From NCBI GenBank assembly GCA_011390755.1, contig JAABRU010000026.1, positions 1 to 52,432 of the forward strand: 52,432 nucleotides of DNA. Direction: 5' to 3'. The notes beneath the pieces are model-generated. The model did not search any database. It saw nothing but the letters and a program-made list of their open reading frames with translations, and had not been told where the DNA came from. Both the position numbers and the translations under genes were made by a program. Shown here one piece after another: positions 43,572 through 52,305 of the stretch (the stretch's first letter is position 1; each line of letters begins with the position of its first letter). The stretch is from Desulfobacteraceae bacterium. Lineage in GTDB: Bacteria; Desulfobacterota; Desulfobacteria; Desulfobacterales; Desulfococcaceae.

Positions 43572-43661
43572 AAGATTTCCATAACAATCAGAAAACAGAA
43601 TTTTAAAAGGTAAATCAAAAATTGGTAATGGGTCAAACCGGTTGATGAAAAAAATTATTCT

Positions 43662-43689
43662 GTAGAGACAGGGCATGCCCTGTCTCTAC
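43662..43689. repeat. 28-bp perfect palindrome
   Basis: GTAGAGACAGGGCA followed directly by its reverse complement. A widespread intergenic repeat type; lies between the two PEP-CTERM genes. Confidence 0.75.
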
Positions 43690-43786
43690 GGGGAATTCAG
43701 GATTCAGAATCAACGGATTTGACCACTACCCAAAATTTCAAAAGGAACCTGCCGCTAATGACAGGTTCCCAACAAAGGAGACAAAA

Positions 43787-44860
43787 ATGAAAAAATACAT
43801 TATCACATTCACATTGGTATTCCTGCTTTTCGCAACCGCACCCGTTAACGCCCTTCAGTACAACATAACCGATCTTGGGGATTTCGGTATAAATTATGCT
43901 TTCTGGGGCGGAACACCTTTTACCAGCTTTAAAATAAACAATTCCGGCATGATTGTCGGGAATAATGAGACAGGAGCTTTTATCTGGGAAGACGGAAATA
44001 CAACAGAACTTGGGAATGCCTATATCGGCGGATTAAACGAGAACGGACAGATAGTCGGTGGTGATGATGAAGGTATTTTTGTTATGGAGAATGGTGAAAA
44101 AACGCAAATAACACGGACAATTGACTCATATTACGACAGAATTTACACTTTTGCCTTTGATATTAATAATGAAGGAAAGGTAGTCGGAATGGATCGGATT
44201 CACGGCATGGATGATCCCCATGCATATCTTTGGGATAGCAGTAATCAGGAAACGCCTGTTCGTCTTTTATCGGACAAAAAATATGTATGGGATTTTGCAA
44301 CTGCCATAAATGATAAAGGATTAATAACAGCTACAGGATTAGGGCCAGATGGAACATATTTATGGGAAAACGGTGTGCTTACAGAAATGACGAATTTTCC
44401 ATGGGCAACGGACATTAACAACGCTGACCAGGTAGTCGGGAGTATCCATACTGCGGAAGGCTTATCTCATGCCGCACTGTGGGAAGACAGCCTGCTCACT
44501 GATATGGGGATATTGGATAACTATACCTCTTCCATCGCCTGGGCCGTCAATGAACCCGGTCAGGCTGTAGGTTCATTATACAATAATTTGCTGAGTGACA
44601 GCAGCGCATTCTACTGGGACAACAAAACCGGCATGATAAACCTCAATGACTATATCTCTCCCGACTCCGGCTGGGATCTCATATGGGCCTCGGACATTAA
44701 CGATTACGGATATATTGTCGGTGTGGGAACCTACAACGGCGAAACCAGGGGATTTCTCGCAACGCCCACGCCTGAACCCGCCACCATGATTCTCCTCGGC
44801 ACAGGCCTGATCGGACTGGCCGGGACCAAACGGAGGTTCAGGAAGAATTCGGCAGAGTAA
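43787..44860 (+). CDS. HAF-repeat PEP-CTERM protein
   Basis: 357 residues; AAAGGAG precedes the ATG. Signal peptide about 1-22. Repeats of the pattern IN(N/D)xGxIVGxxxxxxxxAFLW (INNSGMIVGNNETGAFIWED, INNEGKVVGM, INNADQVVGS, INDYGYIVGVG) are extracellular HAF-type repeats. C-terminal PEP-CTERM tag TPEPATMILLGTGLIGLAG followed by KRRFRK. Exported and probably exosortase-processed. The leader carries a GGAACCTG/CAGGTTCC hairpin at about 43743-43768. Confidence 0.85.
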   Translation: MKKYIITFTLVFLLFATAPVNALQYNITDLGDFGINYAFWGGTPFTSFKINNSGMIVGNNETGAFIWEDGNTTELGNAYIGGLNENGQIVGGDDEGIFVMENGEKTQITRTIDSYYDRIYTFAFDINNEGKVVGMDRIHGMDDPHAYLWDSSNQETPVRLLSDKKYVWDFATAINDKGLITATGLGPDGTYLWENGVLTEMTNFPWATDINNADQVVGSIHTAEGLSHAALWEDSLLTDMGILDNYTSSIAWAVNEPGQAVGSLYNNLLSDSSAFYWDNKTGMINLNDYISPDSGWDLIWASDINDYGYIVGVGTYNGETRGFLATPTPEPATMILLGTGLIGLAGTKRRFRKNSAE

Positions 44861-44870
44861 AGCGATATTC

Positions 44871-45203
44871 ATGATTCCCGATTCTTCACACTTCATTATT
44901 GCTCATCTGATAGGCGACTACCTGCTGCAAAACGACTGGATGGCCGGGGGTAAAAAAAGCTCCCCGGTCATCTGCTCGGTGCATGTGATTTGTTACCTGT
45001 TTCCCTTTCTGTTCATGGGACTGGCTTGGTGGCAGATATTCCTGATCGGCCTACAGCACTGGATGCAGGACAGAGGCGATTTTGCGCTGAAATGGATGAA
45101 GCTGGCGGGCCAGCAGAAATTCTCCCAACCGCCACTGGCCCCCTGGAGCATCATTGTGGTGGACAACACTCTTCATCTTTTGTGGATAATGCTGATTGTT
45201 TAA
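44871..45203 (+). CDS. DUF3307 membrane protein
   Basis: 110 residues, starting ten bases after the PEP-CTERM gene, with only a weak ribosome binding site. The family pattern is clear: HLIGDYLLQNDWMAGGK, HVICYLFPFLF, QHWMQDRGDF and a final IIVVDNTLHLLWI. Two to three membrane segments. Function unknown in the family; full-length members are often longer, so this is a short version. Confidence 0.8.
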   Translation: MIPDSSHFIIAHLIGDYLLQNDWMAGGKKSSPVICSVHVICYLFPFLFMGLAWWQIFLIGLQHWMQDRGDFALKWMKLAGQQKFSQPPLAPWSIIVVDNTLHLLWIMLIV

Positions 45204-45253
45204 AATTATAACACATAATATTTTCAAATAATAATGATCGTATCAATTGGCTG

Positions 45254-48229
45254 TCATTTCCCCTCCCCGAAAAGCACCAGCGGCGCCCAGAAAAAAGGAT
45301 GTTTGTTCAACTCGTTGTCTCCATGAATCATTTTCAGTTTGATGTCCTGCAAAGCCTCTGCCCGTTTTTTTCCGGATTTCAGGTTTTGGAAAAAACCGGT
45401 GGTAAAAGTTTTGGAAGACATGGATTCTACTGACCACAGAGTGACGGCAACTGCCGGAGTTCCGGCATACAGAAAGGCACGCGTCAGACCCATTATGCCC
45501 TCACCGTGCTGATATTCTCCGAGTCCGGTATTGCAGGCTGAAAGCACAACCAGATCGGCATTCAGTTTCATTCCGAATACATCAGCCATTGTCAGATAGC
45601 CATCTTCTTTTGTCACCGGGTCAGGCTGGGACAGCACCAAAGCAGGCTGGGTGAGGTAGTTAATCTTGTCCGGCAGAATGCCGTGACAGGAAAACAGCAC
45701 ATACCGATAGTCGTCCAGTATGCCGTTTTTGTGCATTTTCAACACACTGCTTCGGGCAGCTTTTTCCCGTAGGTGCAAAGGATTGGATTTCTCCGGGGCT
45801 TTCAGAATGTTGAAAATTTCCCTTGCCTCTGTCTCGGTTTCCGGCAGTTCTTTGAAATCACTTTTGTAAACCGGGTGCGCAAAGGCGAGATAGGGATATT
45901 TGGGGCTTTCTTTTTTCCGGGATTGGGAATCCCGGATGATTTTGAGCAAAGAAGCTGAAGAAAGATAGGAAATGGGAATATCTTCGGCAAGATAACAGGG
46001 AGTATCCTTATCCGTGCGGGTGACAAGGGCATCAAAGGGCAGAAAATACAGGGAAGAAGTGGGGACAATGTACAGGGTTTCAGATTTGGCAATTAATGGG
46101 CGGACTCTTTCCGGAATCAGGAGATTGTAAAGAAAATGTCCTGATTGTATTAATTGTTCCAGGGAATCTTCGACAGCCAAACGGGGAGAACCCTTCTCTT
46201 TTATTTTTTGCAGTATATCTTTGGTCATATCTTGTATGAATTTTAACACTTTTGCAGCCAAATCTTTTTCATTGGTTTGAATGGGCAACATAACAAATTG
46301 GGATTTACCGATTACCCATAGAACTGTGTTTTCCTTCATTGCATTGTAAACCAGCATCATTTCACCATCTTTCAGCACGGTTTCCTGAATTTCCTTTAAA
46401 GATGAAGGAATGGGGTATTTCAGCGCATAATAATCCGGATAATCGGTTTTCAGGGATTGCTGGAATAATATCTCTTCTTTTTTAAGATTTTCTGTTTCCT
46501 GTTCCAATTTACGGATTTTGTTTGTATCCCGGTCTGTTTCATGTTTGCTTCCTTCTTCTGTTCGGGTATTCTGCAAAGCAATTATTCTGTTATTCAGTTC
46601 TTCTTCTTTTGAAAGAACATAATCCGGAATACCTGCAAGATTTCTGGCTCCGCTTTTGCCCATTTCCTCCAGAAAAATCCGTCCCTGTTTACGCTCAAAA
46701 ATTTCTATGGCTTTGCTGTCATGACCTTTGGAGGGGGATTTTTCATGAAGGGCTTGTAGCAGGGTAATATATTCGTCGTAAACATGAAATTTTCCCTGCA
46801 TAAAGGATTTCTTAAATTCTTTGTCGACCATTATTTCTCTTATTGATTCAATGATATTAAGCGAATATTCGAAATTTGAAACGGCAGGATTTAATTTACC
46901 TAATTTTGCCTGAACGCTGCCAAGCCCACGCGATATTTGCCATATGGAATTCTGAAAGCCTGCTTCATTACAAATTTTTAATGAATCTTCAAAATTTTTT
47001 TCAGATTTTTCATACTGCCCAATATTTTCATAAAGCACACCAATGTTAATTAAATTATAACATTCTCCTCGCTTATCTTTAATTTTTCTCCTAATAGCTA
47101 AAGAATCATTATAATAGATTAGGGCATTTTCATACTGCCCCATATTATCATAGACCACGCCAATATTTCCCAAAGTAGCTCCTTCCCCCTCTTGATTATG
47201 AATCTCTCTGTGTATTAGTAAGGACTTTTCAAGATAAGAAAGAGCCTCTTTATATTTACCTTTATTACGGTACACCACACCGATATTTTTCAAATTATTT
47301 CCTTCCTGCTCTCTATAATTGTTATTTTTGCTTATTGTTAGAGATTCATTAAAATAATCTATGGCTTTATCGTACTGTCCGCAATAAAGATATACCCAAC
47401 CGATATTGATTAAAAGACTGACCTCTTCACTGTGGGTTTTTAATTCTTTGCTTATCGATAAGGCTTTTTTATAATGAATAAGGGCTTCATTATATTCTCC
47501 TCTGACTTCGTAAACTGCACCGATGAGTAAAAAATTATGCATCTCACCTCGTGGATTTAAACTTTCTTTATATAAATTCTGTGCATTTTCAGAAATCGAA
47601 ATAGCTTTATCATGATCTCCCATTTCAAAATACACCTTGCCAATAACAGTCAAGACATCCCCCATCCCTTTCTTGTCATCAATTTGTGTTCGAATTGATA
47701 ATGATTTATTATAATAAGATAATGCTTCATCATAATGTTTAAGTTTAGCTAACACCTGACCGATACCTATCAAGTCATGGCTGACACCATTCAAATTATC
47801 AGTTTTTATATGAATTGGCAACGCTTGGTTAAAATATATATGAGCGTCATTATATTGTCCTATCATTATGTAAACATTGCCTATGTTTGAAAGGCTATCA
47901 CCTTCTCTTTCCAAATTTCCTAGTTCTCTGTGAATTATCAATGCCTTTTTATGAAATATCAGTGCTTCATTGTACTGTCCCTGAATATTATACACTACAC
48001 CGATATTAGTAAGAAACCCTCCTATAGCTTCCTTATTTTCATTTTTTTCTGCTAAGTTAAGCCCTCTTTCCCATAATCTGATAGCTTTCTGATATTGAAA
48101 GTTACGATAGGCCAATAGCCCCTCTTGAAAAAGCCGATTCAGTGCTTCTTCTGTAGTTTCGGACTTGACTACCGGAACTACCATCAAATATATTAGTGCC
48201 AATAATATCAAAAAAAAATTCTTCATCAT
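45254..48229 (-). CDS. Exported TPR protein with C-terminal CHAT (caspase-like) protease domain
   Basis: 991 residues; the ATG at 48226, three bases in, has better spacing to AGAGG. Signal peptide about 1-22. About twelve TPR units (about 35-480) of the GQYxEALxYYxKSLxIxR type. A helical linker precedes the CHAT domain (about 690-990). The catalytic pair is visible: His849 in LFSCHGILPDK and Cys899 in VVLSACNTGLGEY, followed by GIMGLTRAFLYAGTPAVAVT and a final HPFFWAPLVLFGEG. CHAT proteins are caspase/separase-like peptidases, several working in bacterial defence or regulated cell death. The signal peptide places this one in the periplasm or outside. It follows the Crp-cyclase-FecR genes on the same strand after a 475-nt gap. 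Confidence 0.9.
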   Translation of the reverse strand: MMKNFFLILLALIYLMVVPVVKSETTEEALNRLFQEGLLAYRNFQYQKAIRLWERGLNLAEKNENKEAIGGFLTNIGVVYNIQGQYNEALIFHKKALIIHRELGNLEREGDSLSNIGNVYIMIGQYNDAHIYFNQALPIHIKTDNLNGVSHDLIGIGQVLAKLKHYDEALSYYNKSLSIRTQIDDKKGMGDVLTVIGKVYFEMGDHDKAISISENAQNLYKESLNPRGEMHNFLLIGAVYEVRGEYNEALIHYKKALSISKELKTHSEEVSLLINIGWVYLYCGQYDKAIDYFNESLTISKNNNYREQEGNNLKNIGVVYRNKGKYKEALSYLEKSLLIHREIHNQEGEGATLGNIGVVYDNMGQYENALIYYNDSLAIRRKIKDKRGECYNLINIGVLYENIGQYEKSEKNFEDSLKICNEAGFQNSIWQISRGLGSVQAKLGKLNPAVSNFEYSLNIIESIREIMVDKEFKKSFMQGKFHVYDEYITLLQALHEKSPSKGHDSKAIEIFERKQGRIFLEEMGKSGARNLAGIPDYVLSKEEELNNRIIALQNTRTEEGSKHETDRDTNKIRKLEQETENLKKEEILFQQSLKTDYPDYYALKYPIPSSLKEIQETVLKDGEMMLVYNAMKENTVLWVIGKSQFVMLPIQTNEKDLAAKVLKFIQDMTKDILQKIKEKGSPRLAVEDSLEQLIQSGHFLYNLLIPERVRPLIAKSETLYIVPTSSLYFLPFDALVTRTDKDTPCYLAEDIPISYLSSASLLKIIRDSQSRKKESPKYPYLAFAHPVYKSDFKELPETETEAREIFNILKAPEKSNPLHLREKAARSSVLKMHKNGILDDYRYVLFSCHGILPDKINYLTQPALVLSQPDPVTKEDGYLTMADVFGMKLNADLVVLSACNTGLGEYQHGEGIMGLTRAFLYAGTPAVAVTLWSVESMSSKTFTTGFFQNLKSGKKRAEALQDIKLKMIHGDNELNKHPFFWAPLVLFGEGK

Positions 48230-48704
48230 TTCCTCTTATAATTGTTATAGGTTTTCAGATAATTAAGGAAGACGGTCTCGTAAAAAGTTTTGAATCAGCA
48301 TTTTTCAGAGTCTTAACCATCTGATTTTATTTATGGCGCATTTTGAAAAAACGACTTTTTACGAGACCGTCAAGGAAGGTTCCATAAAATTTTCCCGTAT
48401 AAACATTTCTCCCTTCCGTTGAGGGATGTGCCGGGTGTGGATGAAAGCCACTTTTTTATACACGAAAAATTTCATTTGCTTATTTATTTGTCGCCTTTAT
48501 ATTAAAGGGTTTGGACTTGAATAACCAGTGTGAAAAAAACATAAGGCTATTTCCTGAAAAAAAGTACCAAGAGATTGCCGGACTAAAAGTCTGGCAGTGT
48601 CTGAAAAATCAAAAACTTTCAGATTGTGACTCCTTCAGACCAGTACATTCATATTTGGAAATCACCTTAAGTCACAAAATTTCACATGCCACATATCCTG
48701 GCAG
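48230..48704. other. Gap between the FecR-like and TPR-CHAT genes, with a MITE
   Basis: Holds the 101-bp MITE (48271-48371) beside a partial end of the other 101-bp MITE type (48249-48267). The remainder shows no clear gene; a 104-codon plus-strand frame at 48511 lacks a ribosome binding site and runs into the FecR-like gene. Confidence 0.6.
48271..48371. mobile_element. 101-bp MITE with 6-bp target duplication (AAGGAA)
   Basis: Perfect 18-bp terminal inverted repeats (GACGGTCTCGTAAAAAGT). AAGGAA lies on both sides (48265-48270, 48372-48377). Reverse-complemented, it aligns end to end with the MITE at 32426-32526. Confidence 0.88.
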
Positions 48705-49613
48705 TTACGGTGAAGAATACCCCGGAAGCATCAACAGCCACTTTTTAAATGTATCATTGTCCGGGTATTTTTTTTTCAGGCACAAGAGCTTCTCTGCCGT
48801 ATCATCCCAAAGCTTATATTGCTGATACAGAATCGCCAGGGAAATCAGTTGCTCCGGACTGTCATTTCCGGGACAGAATTTCCGAACATCGGCTTCTCTT
48901 TTGGCCAATTCCTGTTCTTCAGCTTCTGTAAGAATTTCAAACCGCCCTTCTGCTTCTGAAATGATTTGTTTCCCTGAAACAGCCTTCACATTCCAGTCAT
49001 AGCGTTTACCCGGCATAAAAGTGATTTTTTCCAGTTTGTGATTAAGAAGTTCGGTTTCAATTTCCGGATATACCTGATCGGTATCATCGGAAATGTTAAT
49101 CCGGTATTTTTCCGCTCCGGTAACCTTTTTCCATTTCAATTCCGGTATCCTGTTACGGCTTCTGGTTTGTGCAAGGCGAAGCATACAGATTTCCGACCCT
49201 GTTTCCGCAGCGTCATCATCCCCCCGTAACACTTCAACTCCCATTCCCTGCAAATCTTCCTTCCGGATGGGTGATTTTTTCTTTTCAAAAAAGAAAACCG
49301 TCTGACTTTTTATGCGGATGCTGCCTTTGTCTTTCTGAGAACCTTTTTCCCCCACTGTAATTGTTCCGTTTCCGGCAATTTCCTCTTGAACACCGGTGGG
49401 AAAATAGTTAATTTTGAGAATACAGTCTGATTCCAAAGTGATTTTATCCCCTTGGGAAAGAATGTCGGCAACGGCAATCTCATTTTTGTTACCCTCATGG
49501 ACAGCCTTGCCGGATACATTCAGAACAATGGCCTCATCTTCGGCATGGCAGATCGATCCGAGAAACAGAAACACCCAAAAACTTGTTCCCCACAGCCAGT
49601 TATTTTTCTTCAT
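48705..49613 (-). CDS. Exported FecR-like / Fn3-like protein
   Basis: 302 residues; AAGGAG precedes the ATG. Signal peptide about 1-24. Residues 25-130 look FecR-like (LNVSGKAVHEGNKNEIAVAD, LSQGDKITLESDCILKINY). Residues 140-225 form a beta-sandwich (IPELKWKKVTGAEKYRINIS, YDWNVKAVSG) like the ligand-type domains of FecR/DUF928-like partners. The last 70 residues are helical and TPR-like (EQLISLAILYQQYKLWDDTA). It overlaps the cyclase gene by 14 nt, so the two are translationally coupled. Likely a periplasmic partner of the CHASE2 sensor. Confidence 0.75.
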   Translation of the reverse strand: MKKNNWLWGTSFWVFLFLGSICHAEDEAIVLNVSGKAVHEGNKNEIAVADILSQGDKITLESDCILKINYFPTGVQEEIAGNGTITVGEKGSQKDKGSIRIKSQTVFFFEKKKSPIRKEDLQGMGVEVLRGDDDAAETGSEICMLRLAQTRSRNRIPELKWKKVTGAEKYRINISDDTDQVYPEIETELLNHKLEKITFMPGKRYDWNVKAVSGKQIISEAEGRFEILTEAEEQELAKREADVRKFCPGNDSPEQLISLAILYQQYKLWDDTAEKLLCLKKKYPDNDTFKKWLLMLPGYSSP

Positions 49614-51462
49614 GTTTTTCTCCTTCTGATTCTTTTATGCGTACAGACCACATATGAACAGGTTCCCGTCCTTTCACTTTCTGCTCTCCCCAGTCTTTGA
49701 ATGCTATTCCTTTTGGCAGCCTGCCGACAACCTCCTGATACACGGCATCCGTGATCAGAAAGTTTTCTCCCAACTCTTTGGTGGCAGTCTGAACACGCGC
49801 AGCCAGATTGGCAGTATCTCCGGTCAGGGTAAATTCCCTTCTGCGGATGGAACCCAAAGCACCCAACTGAACAGTGCCTGTATGAAGGCCGATACCGATT
49901 TTAAAGGACTTTTCTCCCCGAATCTTCCATTGGATATTTAAAGCATCCAAAGCGGCAATCATGCGGATACCCGCATTGACAGCAGCCAGGCTTGGATTGT
50001 CTGCATTCTCATACGCGCCGAAAAAGGCAAGCATTCCGTCCCCCAAAAACCGGTTGACAATTCCCTTTTCCTGATGAACTGCCTCGGACATGACCGCATA
50101 ATATTCATTCAGCCGCCTGACCACCTCCTCATCGCTCCGTTCCCGACAGAAAGGGGTGAAATCCCGAATATCGGAAAACAAAACGCACAGCCGCATATTG
50201 ATACCCGCAAGAATGGCTTCATCATCGGATTTCAGGACTTCTTTCACCACACGGGATTCCTGAAAACTGCCGAAAAGAGTCTGAATTCTCCGGGATTCCC
50301 TGTCCATATACTTATACTGCCAGGCAAAAGTCAGCAGAAGACCGAGGCACGCGGACAGTGACGCTGTAGTATAGGGTAGGAGATGATACTGTGTAAATGA
50401 AAAAAAACTGAAGATACAGAAAATCAGGAGGGAAACAGGAAAAGCCAGCATTGCCCATCTGAATCCCCGGTAAAGGGCCGCCAGACTCACAGCCAGAGAC
50501 AGGACAAAGCATAAGCCAAAACCAGCCGGTGCAGGTATTTCGGAAAAGAAACGGCCATGATATAAAGTAAGCAGCACATTGGCATGGATTTCCACCCCGT
50601 ATGTCCGCCGGGACGGATTCGGATACAGGGAACGCAGGGGCGTGAGGTGACGATCCTGACTTAACATGTCCGTAGTACCGAGAAGAACGGTTTTTCCCTG
50701 AAAATGCTGCCGGAGAAAATACAGATCGTTTTCACGGATTTTCCGGTTTACTTCGATAAATGAATACCGTTTTACAAAACGGTCGGGGCGGGCATAATCA
50801 ATCCAGATCGTATCTGACGGGGGGCTGTATTCCGGATTACCGGCTTTGAACAGCTGATAACTGAAGCTGTAACTATCCGGGGCATCCCCTCCGGATGGGA
50901 AAAACAGACTCTGTCGCCGGATTACATCATCAGCATCTGTTTTCAGGTTGAAAAAACCCATGTTTTCCCCTCCGTCTGCTCCGATCACCTGTTCATAGCG
51001 GCTGTGGGGACGAATCTCTCGGTCGCCGGTTTGAACAAAACCGCTGATCACACGGATTCCCTTGCTTTGGGCATATACAATCGCTTGCAGCCAGGCATGG
51101 CTGTAATTCTTAATCCGGTCATCAAACAGGGCTTGGGGAAGCAGAAAATCCAGCCCGATGATCTTTGCACCGCTGTCTGCCATTGCCCGGATCATTTCTC
51201 CGAAATATTCATTCCAAAGGGTCATGGGAATCTGAAAATCTTTATCCTTTACGGTCTGATCGTCAATTTCGATAATCACGACCGGGGGATCCGGCGGATC
51301 GGATTTGTCGGAAACGGATTTGAGATAAAACAGGGTGTCGTATGCCCGATAATCTGAAAAAGTGAACAGCCCTGCCTGGCATAGCATAAAGCAGCATAAA
51401 GCGGATATGAATGATATTGCTGCTGATATAACGATTCTGTTTTTAAACAGATTTTTATTCAT
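49600..51462 (-). CDS. CHASE2-domain adenylate/guanylate cyclase
   Basis: 620 residues from the ATG at 51462 (GGAGG at 9 nt). An N-terminal membrane segment, then the periplasmic CHASE2 domain (about 40-320: RAYDTLFYLKS, PVVIIEIDDQTV, KIIGLDFLLPQ, GKTVLLGTTDM), three membrane segments (about 325-400), and a class III nucleotide cyclase domain (about 420-600). Metal-binding aspartates lie in LFSDIRDFTPF and NRFLGDGMLAFFG; LTGDTANLAARVQ is the conserved end motif. The residue usually Lys before the second Asp motif is Arg (VNRFLGDG), so the substrate (ATP or GTP) is not certain. It overlaps the end of the Crp-type gene by 8 nt and is followed by the FecR-like gene. Confidence 0.9.
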   Translation of the reverse strand: MNKNLFKNRIVISAAISFISALCCFMLCQAGLFTFSDYRAYDTLFYLKSVSDKSDPPDPPVVIIEIDDQTVKDKDFQIPMTLWNEYFGEMIRAMADSGAKIIGLDFLLPQALFDDRIKNYSHAWLQAIVYAQSKGIRVISGFVQTGDREIRPHSRYEQVIGADGGENMGFFNLKTDADDVIRRQSLFFPSGGDAPDSYSFSYQLFKAGNPEYSPPSDTIWIDYARPDRFVKRYSFIEVNRKIRENDLYFLRQHFQGKTVLLGTTDMLSQDRHLTPLRSLYPNPSRRTYGVEIHANVLLTLYHGRFFSEIPAPAGFGLCFVLSLAVSLAALYRGFRWAMLAFPVSLLIFCIFSFFSFTQYHLLPYTTASLSACLGLLLTFAWQYKYMDRESRRIQTLFGSFQESRVVKEVLKSDDEAILAGINMRLCVLFSDIRDFTPFCRERSDEEVVRRLNEYYAVMSEAVHQEKGIVNRFLGDGMLAFFGAYENADNPSLAAVNAGIRMIAALDALNIQWKIRGEKSFKIGIGLHTGTVQLGALGSIRRREFTLTGDTANLAARVQTATKELGENFLITDAVYQEVVGRLPKGIAFKDWGEQKVKGREPVHMWSVRIKESEGEKHEEK

Positions 51463-52132
51463 CACCGTTTTCCTCCTTCCCCTGCCTGCCTTTGCCTTTC
51501 AGCGTCACAGGAAGCGGCTTGACAATTTTGATAAAATCCTTTCGCTGAATCAGAAAACCTTCCTCAAAAAGCTGACTCATAATCCGGCTCACCGTCTCCC
51601 TGGAAATTGCCAGATGTCCGGCCATTTCCAGATGGGTGAATTTTTCCCGGATTTCCCTGTTTTCATCCGCCATTTCCGTAAGCAGCCGGGCGATTCTGCC
51701 GTAAGAATCCTTAAACGCCAGGTCTTCAATCTGTTTTGTGGCCGTGCGGATTTTTACCAGCAGATTTTTCAGGATTTTCATCATAATGCCGGGGTTATTC
51801 ATCAGGATATTCCTGAAAGCAGATCCCTGAAGGATCAGCACCTCGGTCTTTTCTTTGGTCATCACCGTGGCACAGCGGGGTTCGTTGTCAATAAAACTCA
51901 TCTCACCGAAATAGTCATTGGGTCCGAAGGTGTTCAGAACCATCTGTTTCCCTTCCGGATCCGTTGCCAGGGCATGTGCCTTTCCCTTCAGGACAATGTA
52001 AAGGGTATCGGTATTGTCGCCTTCTGTGATGATAATGGTTTTCCGGGGAAAGGTTTTTTTCTGTGAAACGGATTCCAGCAGGCGGATATCCTCTTCATTC
52101 AGATCGGGAAAAAACGGAATCTGGTTATACAT
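51455..52132 (-). CDS. Crp/Fnr-family transcription regulator
   Basis: 225 residues starting MYNQIPFFPDL; AGGAGA lies 8 nt before this ATG, and an upstream in-frame ATG is weaker. The cyclic-nucleotide-binding domain (about 8-120) has ITEGDNTDTLYIVLKG and FGEMSFIDNEPRCATV, the latter being the phosphate-binding cassette with the FGE-x(7-8)-RxA layout of cAMP-binding CRP. A dimer helix and an HTH_Crp domain (about 145-215: MAGHLAISRETVSRIMSQLF) follow. It is the first gene of the operon with the CHASE2 cyclase and the FecR-like protein, so it probably senses the nucleotide made by its neighbour. Confidence 0.9.
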   Translation of the reverse strand: MYNQIPFFPDLNEEDIRLLESVSQKKTFPRKTIIITEGDNTDTLYIVLKGKAHALATDPEGKQMVLNTFGPNDYFGEMSFIDNEPRCATVMTKEKTEVLILQGSAFRNILMNNPGIMMKILKNLLVKIRTATKQIEDLAFKDSYGRIARLLTEMADENREIREKFTHLEMAGHLAISRETVSRIMSQLFEEGFLIQRKDFIKIVKPLPVTLKGKGRQGKEENGDE

Positions 52133-52305
52133 TTCTGTGTCTCCTGTACAGTGCATTGTCAGGATTGAAATTTTGAGTTTTACAAATCGGATTTATTTGA
52201 AAAATCAGATTTTTATCTACATCTGAATTCACATTTTCAAAATTGACAGAGCAATAAACTTCCGGAAATAAAATCTCACTGCGTTATCAGACTGAGATAT
52301 CCCCC
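52133..52305. other. AT-rich intergenic region upstream of the Crp-type gene
   Basis: About 170 nt with no gene. Must hold the promoter of the minus-strand operon; I could not fix its elements. Confidence 0.4.

Noticed and set aside
48511..48825. 104-codon plus-strand frame in the gap before the FecR-like gene
   Set aside because: No ribosome binding site; runs into the end of the minus-strand gene; no recognisable family.
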